A DNA stretch of 64,000 nucleotides from Eubacteriales bacterium (GTDB lineage: Bacteria > Bacillota > Clostridia > Lachnospirales > Lachnospiraceae): contig JAUNJG010000004.1 in NCBI GenBank assembly GCA_030533385.1, forward strand, positions 1-64,000, written 5' to 3'. Made by a program: the position numbers and the translations under genes. Positions within the stretch are counted from its first letter, which is position 1, and the number at the start of each line of letters is the position of its first letter. This document shows positions 49,401 to 57,708 of the stretch, piece by piece. The notes beneath the pieces were generated by a model, which made no database searches, was not told the DNA's origin, and worked only from the letters and a program-made list of their open reading frames with translations.

Positions 49401-50558
49401 TCCCTGATCAACGGAACCCGTGGCTTTGAGTACGGTCGCAAGCTGCTCTGGTATGTGATGCAGACAATGTCAGATATTTTTGGACGCGGTATGCTCTACC
49501 GGACCTGGGATGCAGAGTTTGTGGCGCTTTGCCCGAATACGACCCAGCAGATTTTCTTCGGAAAATGTGCCCGGCTCCGGGCAGCTTTGTCAAGAAGATA
49601 TCCTAAGGACTTTCGTCTTGGCTATACCTGGACGGACAATGTGTTTAATGGAAAGACGCTGGTGGATGAGGCCAAAGTGTTGATGCGCTGTGACGTTCCC
49701 GACAAGATTCAAGTTCCGGCCAACAGCCTCCCTTCCGCTCTTTCTTCTTATAAGAATGTGGGGGACATGATAAACGCCGGAAGATTTACCGTATATTTTC
49801 AGCCGAAAATGGACATAAAAACCGGAAAGCTTGTCGGAGCGGAAGCGCTGGTGCGAGGCGTGGAAAAGTCAGGAAAAATCATTCCCCCGGGGCAGTTTGT
49901 GGAAGAACTGGAAAAGAACGGATCCATCCGGGATCTGGATTTGTTCGTGCTAAACTATGTGATGCGAATTTTGGAGAAGTGGAAGACGGAGGGGAAAAAA
50001 CTTGTTCCCATCTCCGTGAATTTTTCCAGAGTCACCCTCTTTGATCCTCGGATTCTTTCTTCGGTCATGGCGATTCAGAGCAGATATCCTGATTTGGACA
50101 GCGGGCTGGTTGAGTTGGAGATTACGGAGAGTGCCGGCAATGTGAGTCAGCAGACGCTGACCGAGGTTATGGAGAAGTTTCGGGAGCAGGGACTTTCTTT
50201 TGCCCTCGATGATTTTGGCTCGAAGTATTCCAATCTGGCGATTTTTACCAACGTCTATTTTGAGTCCATCAAGCTGGATCGGAGCCTGGTGGCGGATATC
50301 GCCAGCAATGAGAACAACCAGATGATGGTGAGGGACATCATAAAGATATGCAAAAATAAAAAGATACGTTGCATCGCAGAAGGGACGGAGACAGAGGAAC
50401 AGATTGCCACCCTCGCAAGGGTAGGCTGTGACTATGCCCAGGGATATTATTATGATAAGCCTTTAAAAGAAAAGATTTTTTATCAGAAATATTTGCGCTC
50501 AGAGAGAAAAGAAGAGCAGGTCGAAGTAGAACATAAAGAACAAAAACAACAAGAATAA
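46422..50558 (+). CDS. multidomain c-di-GMP protein (GGDEF-PAS-GAF-EAL)
   Basis: A 1378-aa soluble protein. Order: GGDEF domain with intact GRLGGDEF near residue 105; PAS (DYIDSGVAMIDVG, about 210-330); one or two further PAS-like segments to about 600; a GGDEF-like fold with GTDRY replacing the motif (about 610-760); a GAF-like region (about 800-930); another degenerate GGDEF fold with WDAEF (about 980-1110); and an EAL domain with GAEALVRG near 1140. The EAL keeps SVNFSR, LEITES, LDDFGS, IKLDRS and AQGYYY. Both synthesis and breakdown of c-di-GMP are possible. GTG at 46422 follows GGAGG; ATG 46407 is the alternative. Confidence 0.92.
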   Translation: MDKQEKQISNLPANELWNHYEEMKEIASRDALTGVLNRYALEREINERLRTMGESECCALFIVDLDNFKAVNDTLGHQAGDQVIIKAARLLSGMFRATDIVGRLGGDEFIIFLSGSLTEEMVRSKGQVICDQLQYVMGVSSQVVVTASVGIHLSVGGKSFEYLYHSADLALYKAKKSGKQSYCIKMNTDEQEEMQQEKLAAVNAVRIRSLLDYIDSGVAMIDVGEPMTFVYASSAFARMLGIDKKELEKTSVVEFIHLDDRNMVLELFKKKVIEKNETVSQVTRVISRDGRIHWWRVHAVRVEYGEKKPLVLITVVDISDFKEKESTLEQKNDVLQMAMNQTTQGIWELELASRSFHMMGENESFPKELSETQNFPEDLIESQWISPESASAFRDFAEEIFNGRIQGYANFKIRYCPADHYGWASFSYRAVFNEEGLPIRVVGVIEGMNYEGTKEEHRLKSISLPGNLMDSLVFQFNGNLTAGTVVQCWREGKDMIGEKGFQSCSRVLRSEMKRTFTPEKGVQFSKMLSKNALLLAYRERKTRWMSYEYRRIDSGGMISWVSCVINLYADPQTDEVYVAMWISDLEKRHRWETKFDVNIYKDPISKLYTRSTVRELSSRLLEQKKHKLCGLVMVEIGGMASMYAQYSGNMDEKWKGVVTALMLAMGTRCVPGQFGTDRYLFFFPSVASEDALKRKLEHAILFVRNITSDLVDGRFLRFMVGGICRYQNETSYNILMKKVQTVCQKWTNASGDRIVFADDSKEEGWEQLKKSIVSDQLRMPQEEVTRPLLELEKDAAFQCVLGMLNADSLAESARCVLKTLGEYYEADRAYILVPVDRGNIVTMPHEWTSSQKASIQHVVSGMITSKFPLLERCVRENKPVFLSRQTPMMDEKNKEDYWNFAIFPMRDEGEIQSFLCIENARNYIADATLPSLLSSCLLKERKKYLKHARPSVNENGLLDVDLPNQNSYMENIYTYNSDVYSALGAVCVDVPEFSLINGTRGFEYGRKLLWYVMQTMSDIFGRGMLYRTWDAEFVALCPNTTQQIFFGKCARLRAALSRRYPKDFRLGYTWTDNVFNGKTLVDEAKVLMRCDVPDKIQVPANSLPSALSSYKNVGDMINAGRFTVYFQPKMDIKTGKLVGAEALVRGVEKSGKIIPPGQFVEELEKNGSIRDLDLFVLNYVMRILEKWKTEGKKLVPISVNFSRVTLFDPRILSSVMAIQSRYPDLDSGLVELEITESAGNVSQQTLTEVMEKFREQGLSFALDDFGSKYSNLAIFTNVYFESIKLDRSLVADIASNENNQMMVRDIIKICKNKKIRCIAEGTETEEQIATLARVGCDYAQGYYYDKPLKEKIFYQKYLRSERKEEQVEVEHKEQKQQE

Positions 50559-50563
50559 AAAGT

Positions 50564-50604
50564 GCCGAAGACGGGAGTTCGGGGGATTGTCCTCCCGTCT
50601 GCGG
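50564..50604 (+). terminator. hairpin after the GGDEF/EAL gene
   Basis: GCCGAAGACGGGAG pairs with CTCCCGTCTGCGGC with one mismatch. No immediate T-run follows, but a second small hairpin (CCAGG/CCTGG) and TTTATTTTTT appear by 50670, so termination probably occurs in this stretch. Confidence 0.6.
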
Positions 50605-50989
50605 CGCTGGGAGATGGCCGCCGAAATCCAGGAGATTTGCCTGGAGTTTGACGGCCGGTTTATTTTTTGAGAGGGTGATTTTGGCGGGAGGAAAGTTTTC
50701 TGATGAGAGAAAAAAATTGTCATGGAAGAAAAATTGTGGTAATCTGTCAGAAAAGAAAATGAGATAAGTTTTATGGGGGTATGCAGATGCCGCGTGTCCG
50801 GCGGCATTTCGGGAGTACCACAGAGAAGAATAAAAGGGACGAACTTGCTGTTTTTTGTACATAAAGAAAAATATACGATAAAATCATGACGAAAAAAGTT
50901 CATTTTCTTATGAAAAAGTATGTTTTTACTTCTTTTTTTCGGGTACTTCGGTTTGTATTGTTTATATTTGATGAATATCACACATTCAT
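50605..50989. other. intergenic region before the MarR gene
   Basis: After the hairpin region there are about 300 AT-rich bases. No gene with a ribosome site, and no repeat shared with other parts of the window, was seen. Confidence 0.5.
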
Positions 50990-51058
50990 ACTTGACAAAA
51001 TCAAGTATATAAAATATAGTTAATTTACCGTACAGAACGAAATTAGACTTGACAAAAT
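50990..51058 (+). promoter_or_regulatory. promoter and operators of the MarR gene
   Basis: TTGACA (50992-50997) and TATAGT (51015-51020) are 17 bases apart. The perfect inverted repeat ACTTGA-CAAAA-TCAAGT (50990-51006) overlaps the -35. ACTTGACAAAAT is repeated exactly at 51047-51058, downstream of the transcript start. The arrangement suggests autorepression by MarR at two sites. Confidence 0.85.
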
Positions 51059-51147
51059 ATTCGATGCATCATGTTTTGTGCGAAGCATACCCCCATTCTG
51101 CACCGGATTTCGCCAAAGCGGATTCCGAGAAAGAAAGAGGTGAAAGT

Positions 51148-51603
51148 ATGTTTGATACCCTTGCTTATTTTACCCTGACCTTTTATAAAGATTTTTCAAA
51201 ATATACTGCTGAAAAACTACAGGAGCTGGACGTGAATTATGGCTCCCTGTTTTTCATCCTGTATGTGGGAGTACACCCGGGATGTACTCCTTCAGAGTTG
51301 ACCAGGGTGCTGGAAGTGGATTGGGGACACTCCCAGCGCAGCATCTCCAAATTGGTAAAGGATGGTCTTATTACGAAGGAAAAAAAGGGTCGCACCTATC
51401 GTTTGAACTTGACAAAGAAGGGACATCAGGTTTTTCAGGTATGCCATCAGGTGTTTTTTGACTGGGATGAAAAGAGACTTTCTATCCTGACAGAGGAGGA
51501 ACAGCGGGAGCTGTTCCGGTTGGTCTGGAAGCTATTCCCCGAGGAAAATAGGCGGGAGAGAGATAAAAAAACACTATTACAGTATGGCGAGTTTTCCAGT
51601 TGA
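51148..51603 (+). CDS. MarR-family transcriptional regulator
   Basis: A 151-aa MarR-type winged-helix regulator. The dimer helices are at both ends, the recognition region is GCTPSELTRVLEVDWGHSQR with SISKLVKDGLI, and the wing is TKEKKGRTYRLNLTKKG. The ATG at 51148 follows AAAGAGG; a longer frame from 51049 overlaps the operator. The next gene encodes a flavodoxin-like protein of BilS type, and in bilirubin-reductase loci a MarR regulator (BilQ) accompanies BilS; no bilR-like gene is present here. Confidence 0.9.
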   Translation: MFDTLAYFTLTFYKDFSKYTAEKLQELDVNYGSLFFILYVGVHPGCTPSELTRVLEVDWGHSQRSISKLVKDGLITKEKKGRTYRLNLTKKGHQVFQVCHQVFFDWDEKRLSILTEEEQRELFRLVWKLFPEENRRERDKKTLLQYGEFSS

Positions 51604-51756
51604 TGTCAGCGTCAGGCAAAGAGTGATGCCCCGGATGCTGACATACAATGCGCCATTCACAACGGCAAGGCCATAAATATTATGGAGAAGGTGGCTTTGC
51701 GCCCGGCTATGACGGGACGATTTTTGTCTGCGGGACAAGTAGAAAGGAAAATGGGG

Positions 51757-52269
51757 ATGAAATATGCGATTGTATTCAGCAGCAGATCGGGAAATACAAA
51801 AATGCTGGCTGATGCTATACGGGAAGAGTTACCACAGGATAAGTGCGTATACTTCGGCGCTCCTGATGAGAGCGCATTGAAAGTATCGCGGCTGTACATT
51901 GGTTTTTGGACGGACAAGGGAATTTGTGATGCTGAGGCGAAATGTTTTTTAGAGAGGCTTCAGAATAAAGAAGTGTTTCTTTTCGGAACGGCAGGCTTTG
52001 GGGCTTCCAAAGCCTACTATAAAGAGATTCTCCACAAGACAGCAGGAGTGATGAACGACAGCAACCATACCTTCGGCGCTTACATGTGCCAGGGAAGAAT
52101 GCCCGTGTTTGTAAAAGACCGCTATGAACAGTTGATGAGAAATCCGAATCATGGCTCCGATGTGGAGCAGATGATGGATAGATTTACAAAATCTTTGACT
52201 CATCCCGATGAAAATGATTTGAGGGGAGTAAGAAGGGCGGTAAGAAAGGTCACAAAGCTGACCAAATAA
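51757..52269 (+). CDS. flavodoxin-family protein (BilS-like)
   Basis: A 170-aa flavodoxin-fold protein. The FMN phosphate loop is SSRSGNTKMLADA (about 9-21), and IGFWTDKGICD and FLFGTAGFG follow at the flavin edge positions. The C-terminal part (YMCQGRMPVFVKDRYEQL, LTHPDENDL) matches, from memory, the flavodoxin-like BilS group linked to bilirubin reductase. ATG 51757 or 51751 is possible, both after AAAGGA. It follows a MarR gene by 150 bases. The electron partner is unknown. Confidence 0.82.
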   Translation: MKYAIVFSSRSGNTKMLADAIREELPQDKCVYFGAPDESALKVSRLYIGFWTDKGICDAEAKCFLERLQNKEVFLFGTAGFGASKAYYKEILHKTAGVMNDSNHTFGAYMCQGRMPVFVKDRYEQLMRNPNHGSDVEQMMDRFTKSLTHPDENDLRGVRRAVRKVTKLTK

Positions 52270-52361
52270 CAAACATATGAGGAGAGGGAAGGGGGAGCTG
52301 CCGAGCGTCCCGAGGGAAGGCCGGCGAAGCTTCGCCTTTTCGATTCTTCACAGCCTGAATA

Positions 52362-52390
52362 TTGACTTTGCAGGGGGGATTTGTTAGAAT
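52362..52390 (+). promoter_or_regulatory. promoter of the REC-HD-GYP-GGDEF gene
   Basis: TTGACT (52362-52367) and TAGAAT (52385-52390) are 17 bases apart. The transcript would have a leader of about 200 bases before the start at 52599. Confidence 0.75.
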
Positions 52391-52416
52391 TGTTACAGAT
52401 TAAGGATAAAAAAGCA

Positions 52417-52467
52417 GGGATGTCATGTTCTTGGGCAAGAATGCCTGGTTCTGATGTCCCCTTTTTT
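52417..52467 (+). terminator. terminator-like hairpin inside the leader
   Basis: GGGATGTCA (52417-52425) pairs with TGATGTCCC (52452-52460) including two G-T pairs, encloses TTCTTG-GG-CAAGAA, and is followed by six T. It lies only about 25 bases after the predicted transcript start, so it could be an attenuator or the end of a short RNA. Confidence 0.72.
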
Positions 52468-52598
52468 CTAAGTGAAAGAAAAATAGATTTGCAGATGGGT
52501 CGCAGGATGGCGGCGGTTCGTGAAAACAACACGGGACGTGCTGCGGATGTGCGCCCGCCGGGTATCAGTTTAGCCGTCAGGTGCAGCGGAGGCAGGAA

Positions 52599-54638
52599 AT
52601 GAAAGAAGGATTAAAGCAGATTCTTGTTGTTGATGACAGTAAAATAAATCTTACCATGGTCAGGCAGGCATTGCCGCAGTATCAGGTGACGCCGGTACTT
52701 TCGGGAAGACAGGCACTGAAGTTTCTGGAAAGAAAGACGCCGGATTTGATTTTGCTTGATGTCAATATGCCGGAGATGGATGGAAAAGAAACACTAAAAG
52801 AAATCCGGCGGCAGGAGCATCTAAAAAAGATACCGATTATTTTTCTGACTGCGGACAATTCCACGGAGACCGAGGTGGAATGTCTGGAACTTGGGGCAGA
52901 TGATTACATCGCAAGACCCTTCATCCCGGAAGTGATGCGCCAGAGAATCAGCCGCATCTTAGAGTTGTGGGAGCTTCGTCATGATCTGGAATATCAGTTG
53001 ATACAAAGGACGAGTCAGATGGAGAAAGTCACCTTTCAGTCCATCACGGCGATTGCCTATGCCATAGACGCCAAAGACCCTTACACCCACGGACACTCCG
53101 TTCGGGTGGCCCAGTGTGCGGTGGAGATTGCCAAGCGGTTAAACTGGAGCAAGGAAGACCGGCAAAATTTATTTTTTTCGGCCCTGTTGCATGACATTGG
53201 CAAAATCGGGGTTCCCGATTCTATTTTAAATAAGGCTTCCGCCCTGACCAAAGAGGAGATGGATGTGATGAAGAGGCATCCTCTCATCGGCGGGGACATT
53301 CTAAAGGATATCAAAGCCATCCGCCATGTGGAGGACGGCGCCCGGTATCATCATGAAAGGTACGACGGCGCCGGATATCCCTACGGCGTGGAGGGAGAGA
53401 GGATTCCTCTTATAGCAAGGATTATCGGGGTGGCGGACGCCTATGACGCCATGACCTCAAACCGGGCTTACCGGAAGCATCTGCCTCGGGAAAAAGTGAT
53501 AGAGGAGCTGGAACATGGCAGGGGAACACAGTTTGACCCAATCTTGACGGATTTGTTTTTGGAGATGCTTCACGACGGATTTTATCTGACAGCCGAGGAG
53601 GGAGAGGCCTCCTCTTCTGCGGAGGAGGAAGAAGGGTTGATTATCCGCAATATAACCGCAAAGGATAAGCCGGATGTCTCCCACCATCTGTCCATGGACG
53701 CCCTCACCGGCCTGCACAGCAGAAGGTACGCCACGGAGATGATGGACCAATACCTGGAAAGCCATTCCAATCACGGCACTTTGTTTGTCGTCGGAGTGGA
53801 CAATCTAAAATATCTGAATAAGCATTTCGGATATCTCCACGGGGATATTTTGCTGAGGGGAACGGCGAGCCTGCTTCAGCAGGAAATCAAAGAGGACGGT
53901 TTTGCTGCCCGAGTCAGCGGAGATGAGTTCCTGCTGTTTTTTGAGAAAGCGTTTGACAAAGAGGAAATCGTAGGGCGGGCGCAGGCGATTTTGAAAGACT
54001 GCCGCAATCTTGCCAGAAATGCCTCTTATGGAAAATACATGAGCTTTTCCATCGGCATCTCGGTGGCGCCGGAAGATGGAAGAACTTTTGAGGAATTGTA
54101 CGAAAATGCAGATAAGGCCCTCTATTTTGCCAAGAGAAGCGGAAGCTGGACTTTTCACCAGTTCAGCCAGGAGGAGGAAGTCGGACAGACGGAAGCTTCC
54201 CACGCCGATGAGACCATATTGCGGCAGATCATGAGGGGAAGAAAGCCGGTTTTGTCCGTGGGGACGGTTCACGGAGATGCGGAAAAGTTTGACGCACTCT
54301 GTGCGCTTCTCCACCGGAGTGTGGAGAGAAACAGACGGCCGGTGCAGCTGGTTCTTCTGACCTTGTCGGATGTTTCCGGTGCTTCGGGAAAAAGTGACCC
54401 GCAAATTATAGAGGAGGCCATGGAGATGCTGGAGAGTGCCATCCAGGCATCGGTTCGGAAGGGAGATATCTCTTCCCGGTACAGCAGCTGCCAGGTCTTT
54501 GTGGTGCTGGTGGACTCTGACCTGGAAAATGGAAGGTTGGCGATGGAGCGCATCGTCGGGCAGTTTAAAAAGATTTATCCAACCCAGAGGATTCAGATTG
54601 CCTATAACATTCAGGAAATTCTTCCGGAAAAAGAGTAG
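52599..54638 (+). CDS. response regulator with HD-GYP and GGDEF domains
   Basis: A 679-aa output protein. The receiver domain has acceptor Asp54 in LLDVNMPEMDG. A helix links to an HD-GYP phosphodiesterase with HDIGKIG (about 197-203) and HHERYDGAGYP (about 250-260). A GGDEF domain carries VSGDEF (about 439). The last ~150 residues form another domain without a clear motif. It could both make and degrade c-di-GMP under phosphorylation control. ATG 52599 follows GGAGG. The hybrid kinase gene starts 58 bases later and is its probable partner. Confidence 0.93.
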   Translation: MKEGLKQILVVDDSKINLTMVRQALPQYQVTPVLSGRQALKFLERKTPDLILLDVNMPEMDGKETLKEIRRQEHLKKIPIIFLTADNSTETEVECLELGADDYIARPFIPEVMRQRISRILELWELRHDLEYQLIQRTSQMEKVTFQSITAIAYAIDAKDPYTHGHSVRVAQCAVEIAKRLNWSKEDRQNLFFSALLHDIGKIGVPDSILNKASALTKEEMDVMKRHPLIGGDILKDIKAIRHVEDGARYHHERYDGAGYPYGVEGERIPLIARIIGVADAYDAMTSNRAYRKHLPREKVIEELEHGRGTQFDPILTDLFLEMLHDGFYLTAEEGEASSSAEEEEGLIIRNITAKDKPDVSHHLSMDALTGLHSRRYATEMMDQYLESHSNHGTLFVVGVDNLKYLNKHFGYLHGDILLRGTASLLQQEIKEDGFAARVSGDEFLLFFEKAFDKEEIVGRAQAILKDCRNLARNASYGKYMSFSIGISVAPEDGRTFEELYENADKALYFAKRSGSWTFHQFSQEEEVGQTEASHADETILRQIMRGRKPVLSVGTVHGDAEKFDALCALLHRSVERNRRPVQLVLLTLSDVSGASGKSDPQIIEEAMEMLESAIQASVRKGDISSRYSSCQVFVVLVDSDLENGRLAMERIVGQFKKIYPTQRIQIAYNIQEILPEKE

Positions 54639-54696
54639 GCCTGGACGCAAGCAGGGGAGAGAAGGCCGGAAACAGGGGGCGGAGGGAGACAGAACG

Positions 54697-56817
54697 ATGA
54701 AAAAAATAAGAAAATGGCTTCATTATGAGGATGACGCTCCAAAATGGGAAAAAGCGATAAAGTTTGGAAATATTTTTTCGTTTATTTGTCTGGGAATCGG
54801 CTTGCTTCACATCGTATTGATGTTTTTTGGCTACATTGATATTATGGCGCTCTGGGCGGCCTTTGGCAGTGCCCTTGCCATCCATGCCGGAGTCTGGTTT
54901 GGAAAGAGGAATGATAACATAAAAATCACGGTGGCGATTTTCTTTGTCGGTCTGCTCTTGTTTGGACATTATAGCTTTGCCATGGGGGGCGGCGATGGAA
55001 CCGGCCCCTACTGGTGCTTTTTGCAGCCGATGATTGCCATGTATGTACTGGGGCTTTATTATGGGACGCTCTTTGTTGTCATCCAGACCTTTCTTCTGTT
55101 CCTTTATTTTTTTGTCCCGCTTCCTTTTTCTGTCTGGCCTTACACGGAAAGCGAGATTGTGTTTATCCCGCTGGCTTACATCTCTCTCTCGGCAGTCACC
55201 ATCTTTTCACAGATGCAGATACGAAAGACGGAGGCGGAACAAAAGGAGTTAATACGGGAGGCGGAAAGGGCCAATGCTTCCAAAAGTGATTTTTTGGCCA
55301 ACATGAGCCATGAAATCCGCACGCCGATGAATGCCATCATGGGGATGTGCGAGATGACTCTGAACGGGGAGGTTTCCGAGGAGACGAGAGAGAACATCAA
55401 CAGCGCCCTGGTGGCAGGAAATAATCTGATGGGCATTATCAATGACATTCTTGATTTTTCCAAAATCGACTCAGGAAAGTTGGAAATCATCGAGACGGTC
55501 TATGAGACGACGTCCCTTCTGAACGATGTGGTCAACCTGGTGGAGAGCAGAAAAAAGGATCAGAACCTGGAGTTCATGGTGGATTATTCTCCGGAGATTC
55601 CCTGTAAGCTCATAGGAGACGAAGTGCGCATCCGGCAGATTCTGGTGAACCTGCTGACCAACGCGGTGAAATATACGAAGAAGGGCGGCGTGCTTTTCAC
55701 CGTGTCTTTCCGGGAGGAGTCTTACGGTATCAATCTGAGATTTTCCATCAAGGATTCGGGCATCGGAATTAAAAAAGAAAATATAAAAAAGATTTTTACT
55801 TCTTTTTCTCAGGTGGATACCAAGAAAAACCGGGAGGTGGAAGGAACCGGTCTGGGGCTTCCCATTGCCAGGCAGCTGGCGGAAGCCATGGGCGGCTTTA
55901 TCCGGGTGGAGAGCGTGTATGGGAGAGGAAGTGAGTTTATCCTGATTCTTCCTCAGAAGGTGGCGGACTTCCGACCGATGGTGGAAGTGCCGGACAGGGA
56001 GAAGATAAAGGGGCTTTATTATATAGATTTTGAGAAGTACGGACACCCTTTTGTGAAAAGCGGGTATCAGCAGGTGATCTCTCATGCTATTTCGGGACTT
56101 CATTTTTCCTGTGATTACTGTAAAAATGGGGAGGAGCTGAGAGAAAAGCTGGCGGAAGGTTATGAGTATACTCATCTGTTCGTGGCGAGAGAGGAGTTTT
56201 TGAAGGAAAAAGAACTGATAGAGAGAGCGGCGCTCCATATGCAGGTGCGGATTATACAGGGACGTTACAGCCATGCGGCGATTCCGAAAAATATGGTGTC
56301 GGTCTTTAAGCCGGTTCATGTAGTTTCCGTGGCGAATGCCTTAAAATATAAGAAAAGAGGAGAGGAGGCCGACAAAAAGAGCAGAGAAAAAAGTTTCCAG
56401 GCGCCGAGTGCCAAAATTCTCGTGGTGGATGACAACATCATCAATCTCAAAGTGGCGATGGGGCTGATGATTCCTTATCGGGTGCAGACAGAACCGGCGG
56501 AAAGCGGGCAGGAGGCCATCGAGAAGCTTAGAGCCTCCAGGGACTATGATCTTGTATTCCTTGACCACATGATGCCGGGGATGGACGGAGTGGAGACGGC
56601 GGCGCAGATTCGCAGCATGGAGGGAAAATACTATGCCGAACTGCCCATCGTGGCGCTGACGGCCAACACAGTGAGCGGCATCAGGGAAATGTATCTGTCC
56701 CGGGGATTTCAGGATTATCTTGCAAAGCCGATTGAGCTTAACCAGCTGGAACAGATTTTGAGAACGTGGATTCCGGAGGAAAAGCAGGAGAAGGCGGGGG
56801 AAGAAAACGATGAATAA
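54697..56817 (+). CDS. membrane hybrid sensor histidine kinase
   Basis: A 706-aa hybrid kinase. About six N-terminal membrane helices (about 25-172) form an integral sensor with little outside. His205 lies in NMSHEIRTPMNAIMGM. The ATPase domain carries LLTNAVKYT, DSGIGI and GTGLGLP. After a receiver-like degenerate stretch, the C-terminal receiver has Asp near 623 in FLDHMMPGMDG and a final KPIEL Lys. Because its last domain is a receiver, phosphoryl transfer to a separate Hpt protein is expected; one is encoded two genes downstream. ATG 54697 follows GGAGG. Confidence 0.93.
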   Translation: MKKIRKWLHYEDDAPKWEKAIKFGNIFSFICLGIGLLHIVLMFFGYIDIMALWAAFGSALAIHAGVWFGKRNDNIKITVAIFFVGLLLFGHYSFAMGGGDGTGPYWCFLQPMIAMYVLGLYYGTLFVVIQTFLLFLYFFVPLPFSVWPYTESEIVFIPLAYISLSAVTIFSQMQIRKTEAEQKELIREAERANASKSDFLANMSHEIRTPMNAIMGMCEMTLNGEVSEETRENINSALVAGNNLMGIINDILDFSKIDSGKLEIIETVYETTSLLNDVVNLVESRKKDQNLEFMVDYSPEIPCKLIGDEVRIRQILVNLLTNAVKYTKKGGVLFTVSFREESYGINLRFSIKDSGIGIKKENIKKIFTSFSQVDTKKNREVEGTGLGLPIARQLAEAMGGFIRVESVYGRGSEFILILPQKVADFRPMVEVPDREKIKGLYYIDFEKYGHPFVKSGYQQVISHAISGLHFSCDYCKNGEELREKLAEGYEYTHLFVAREEFLKEKELIERAALHMQVRIIQGRYSHAAIPKNMVSVFKPVHVVSVANALKYKKRGEEADKKSREKSFQAPSAKILVVDDNIINLKVAMGLMIPYRVQTEPAESGQEAIEKLRASRDYDLVFLDHMMPGMDGVETAAQIRSMEGKYYAELPIVALTANTVSGIREMYLSRGFQDYLAKPIELNQLEQILRTWIPEEKQEKAGEENDE

Positions 56818-57658
56818 AGTGATAATATCGACAGACTGCGTTGCAGATTTGCCGGAGGAGGCAAGGAAGAGACTGCACATTCCAGTGATGCATTATTATA
56901 TCTCCACGAGGAAGGCGAGATTTCAGGATATGTTTGAGATGGACTCCGGCGCCCTGATTGATTATATTGAAGCTCATGAGGATTTTCCGAGAAGCAGCAG
57001 CGCCTCGGCAGAAGAATACCGGGAGTATTTTCTCAAGCTTCAAAAATCCGCTCCGGCGGGAATCATCCACATCAGCATGGCAAAAAATTCTTCGGAAGGA
57101 TTTCAAAATGCGACGGAGGCCGCCAGGGGCATGGAGCAGGTATATGTGGTAGATTCGGGGGTGCTTTCCAGCTCCGTGGCGATTCTTGTACTTTATGCCG
57201 CCGATTTATCCCGGCGGGGTTGTCCGCTGCCTGTTTTGCTGGAGGCCATCGAGAAGAAGAAAAAGAAGCTGAGCAGCAGCTTCGTGGTGAGGGACGTGGA
57301 GTATATGATTCGGGGAGGAAAGATGAATGAGAAAATCGGAGACATCGTGAAAGGCCTGCGTTTACAGCCACTTTTTATGCTCAAAGACAGCAAGATTATC
57401 TTGCAGGATTTTTTCCTCGGCGGAGAAAAATATTATGCCAGAAGCTATATTAATTACATCCTGAGAAGGCAGAGTACCATAGACCCTTCCGTGTTGTTTA
57501 TCACGACGGCCGGGTGCACGGAGGCATTTCAAAACTGGCTCTGCGAGGAGGCAAAAAAGAAGGTGAAGTGGGACAGGATTATTCTACAGCCCGCATCGGC
57601 AACCATATCCTGCAACTGCGGTCCCGGCTCCTTCGGCTTTTTGTTTGCGAGAAAATAG
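56810..57658 (+). CDS. DegV-family fatty-acid-binding protein, first copy
   Basis: A 282-aa DegV (FakB-like) protein. DegV proteins hold a fatty acid while FakA phosphorylates it. The N-terminal IISTDCVADLPEEA, the SSSASAEEYREYF loop with fatty-acid/phosphate-binding Ser, ISMAKNSSEGFQNA and VVDSGVLSSS are typical. A late YMIRGGKM matches the usual GRI/GRM motif. It overlaps the hybrid-kinase gene by 8 bases, so its synthesis is coupled to signalling proteins, an unusual link. No fakA is in view. Confidence 0.9.
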   Translation: MNKVIISTDCVADLPEEARKRLHIPVMHYYISTRKARFQDMFEMDSGALIDYIEAHEDFPRSSSASAEEYREYFLKLQKSAPAGIIHISMAKNSSEGFQNATEAARGMEQVYVVDSGVLSSSVAILVLYAADLSRRGCPLPVLLEAIEKKKKKLSSSFVVRDVEYMIRGGKMNEKIGDIVKGLRLQPLFMLKDSKIILQDFFLGGEKYYARSYINYILRRQSTIDPSVLFITTAGCTEAFQNWLCEEAKKKVKWDRIILQPASATISCNCGPGSFGFLFARK

Positions 57659-57708
57659 GCGGGTGCGGCAATCCATGAGACATTGTCCGGGAGGAGAGGA
57701 GAGAGAAT

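Noticed and set aside
51049..51147. N-terminal extension of the MarR protein
   Set aside because: It begins with a TTG inside an operator-like repeat; ATG 51148 has a proper ribosome site and the family length.
54436..54696. Long N-terminal extension of the hybrid kinase frame
   Set aside because: It overlaps the preceding gene out of frame; ATG 54697 with GGAGG fits.
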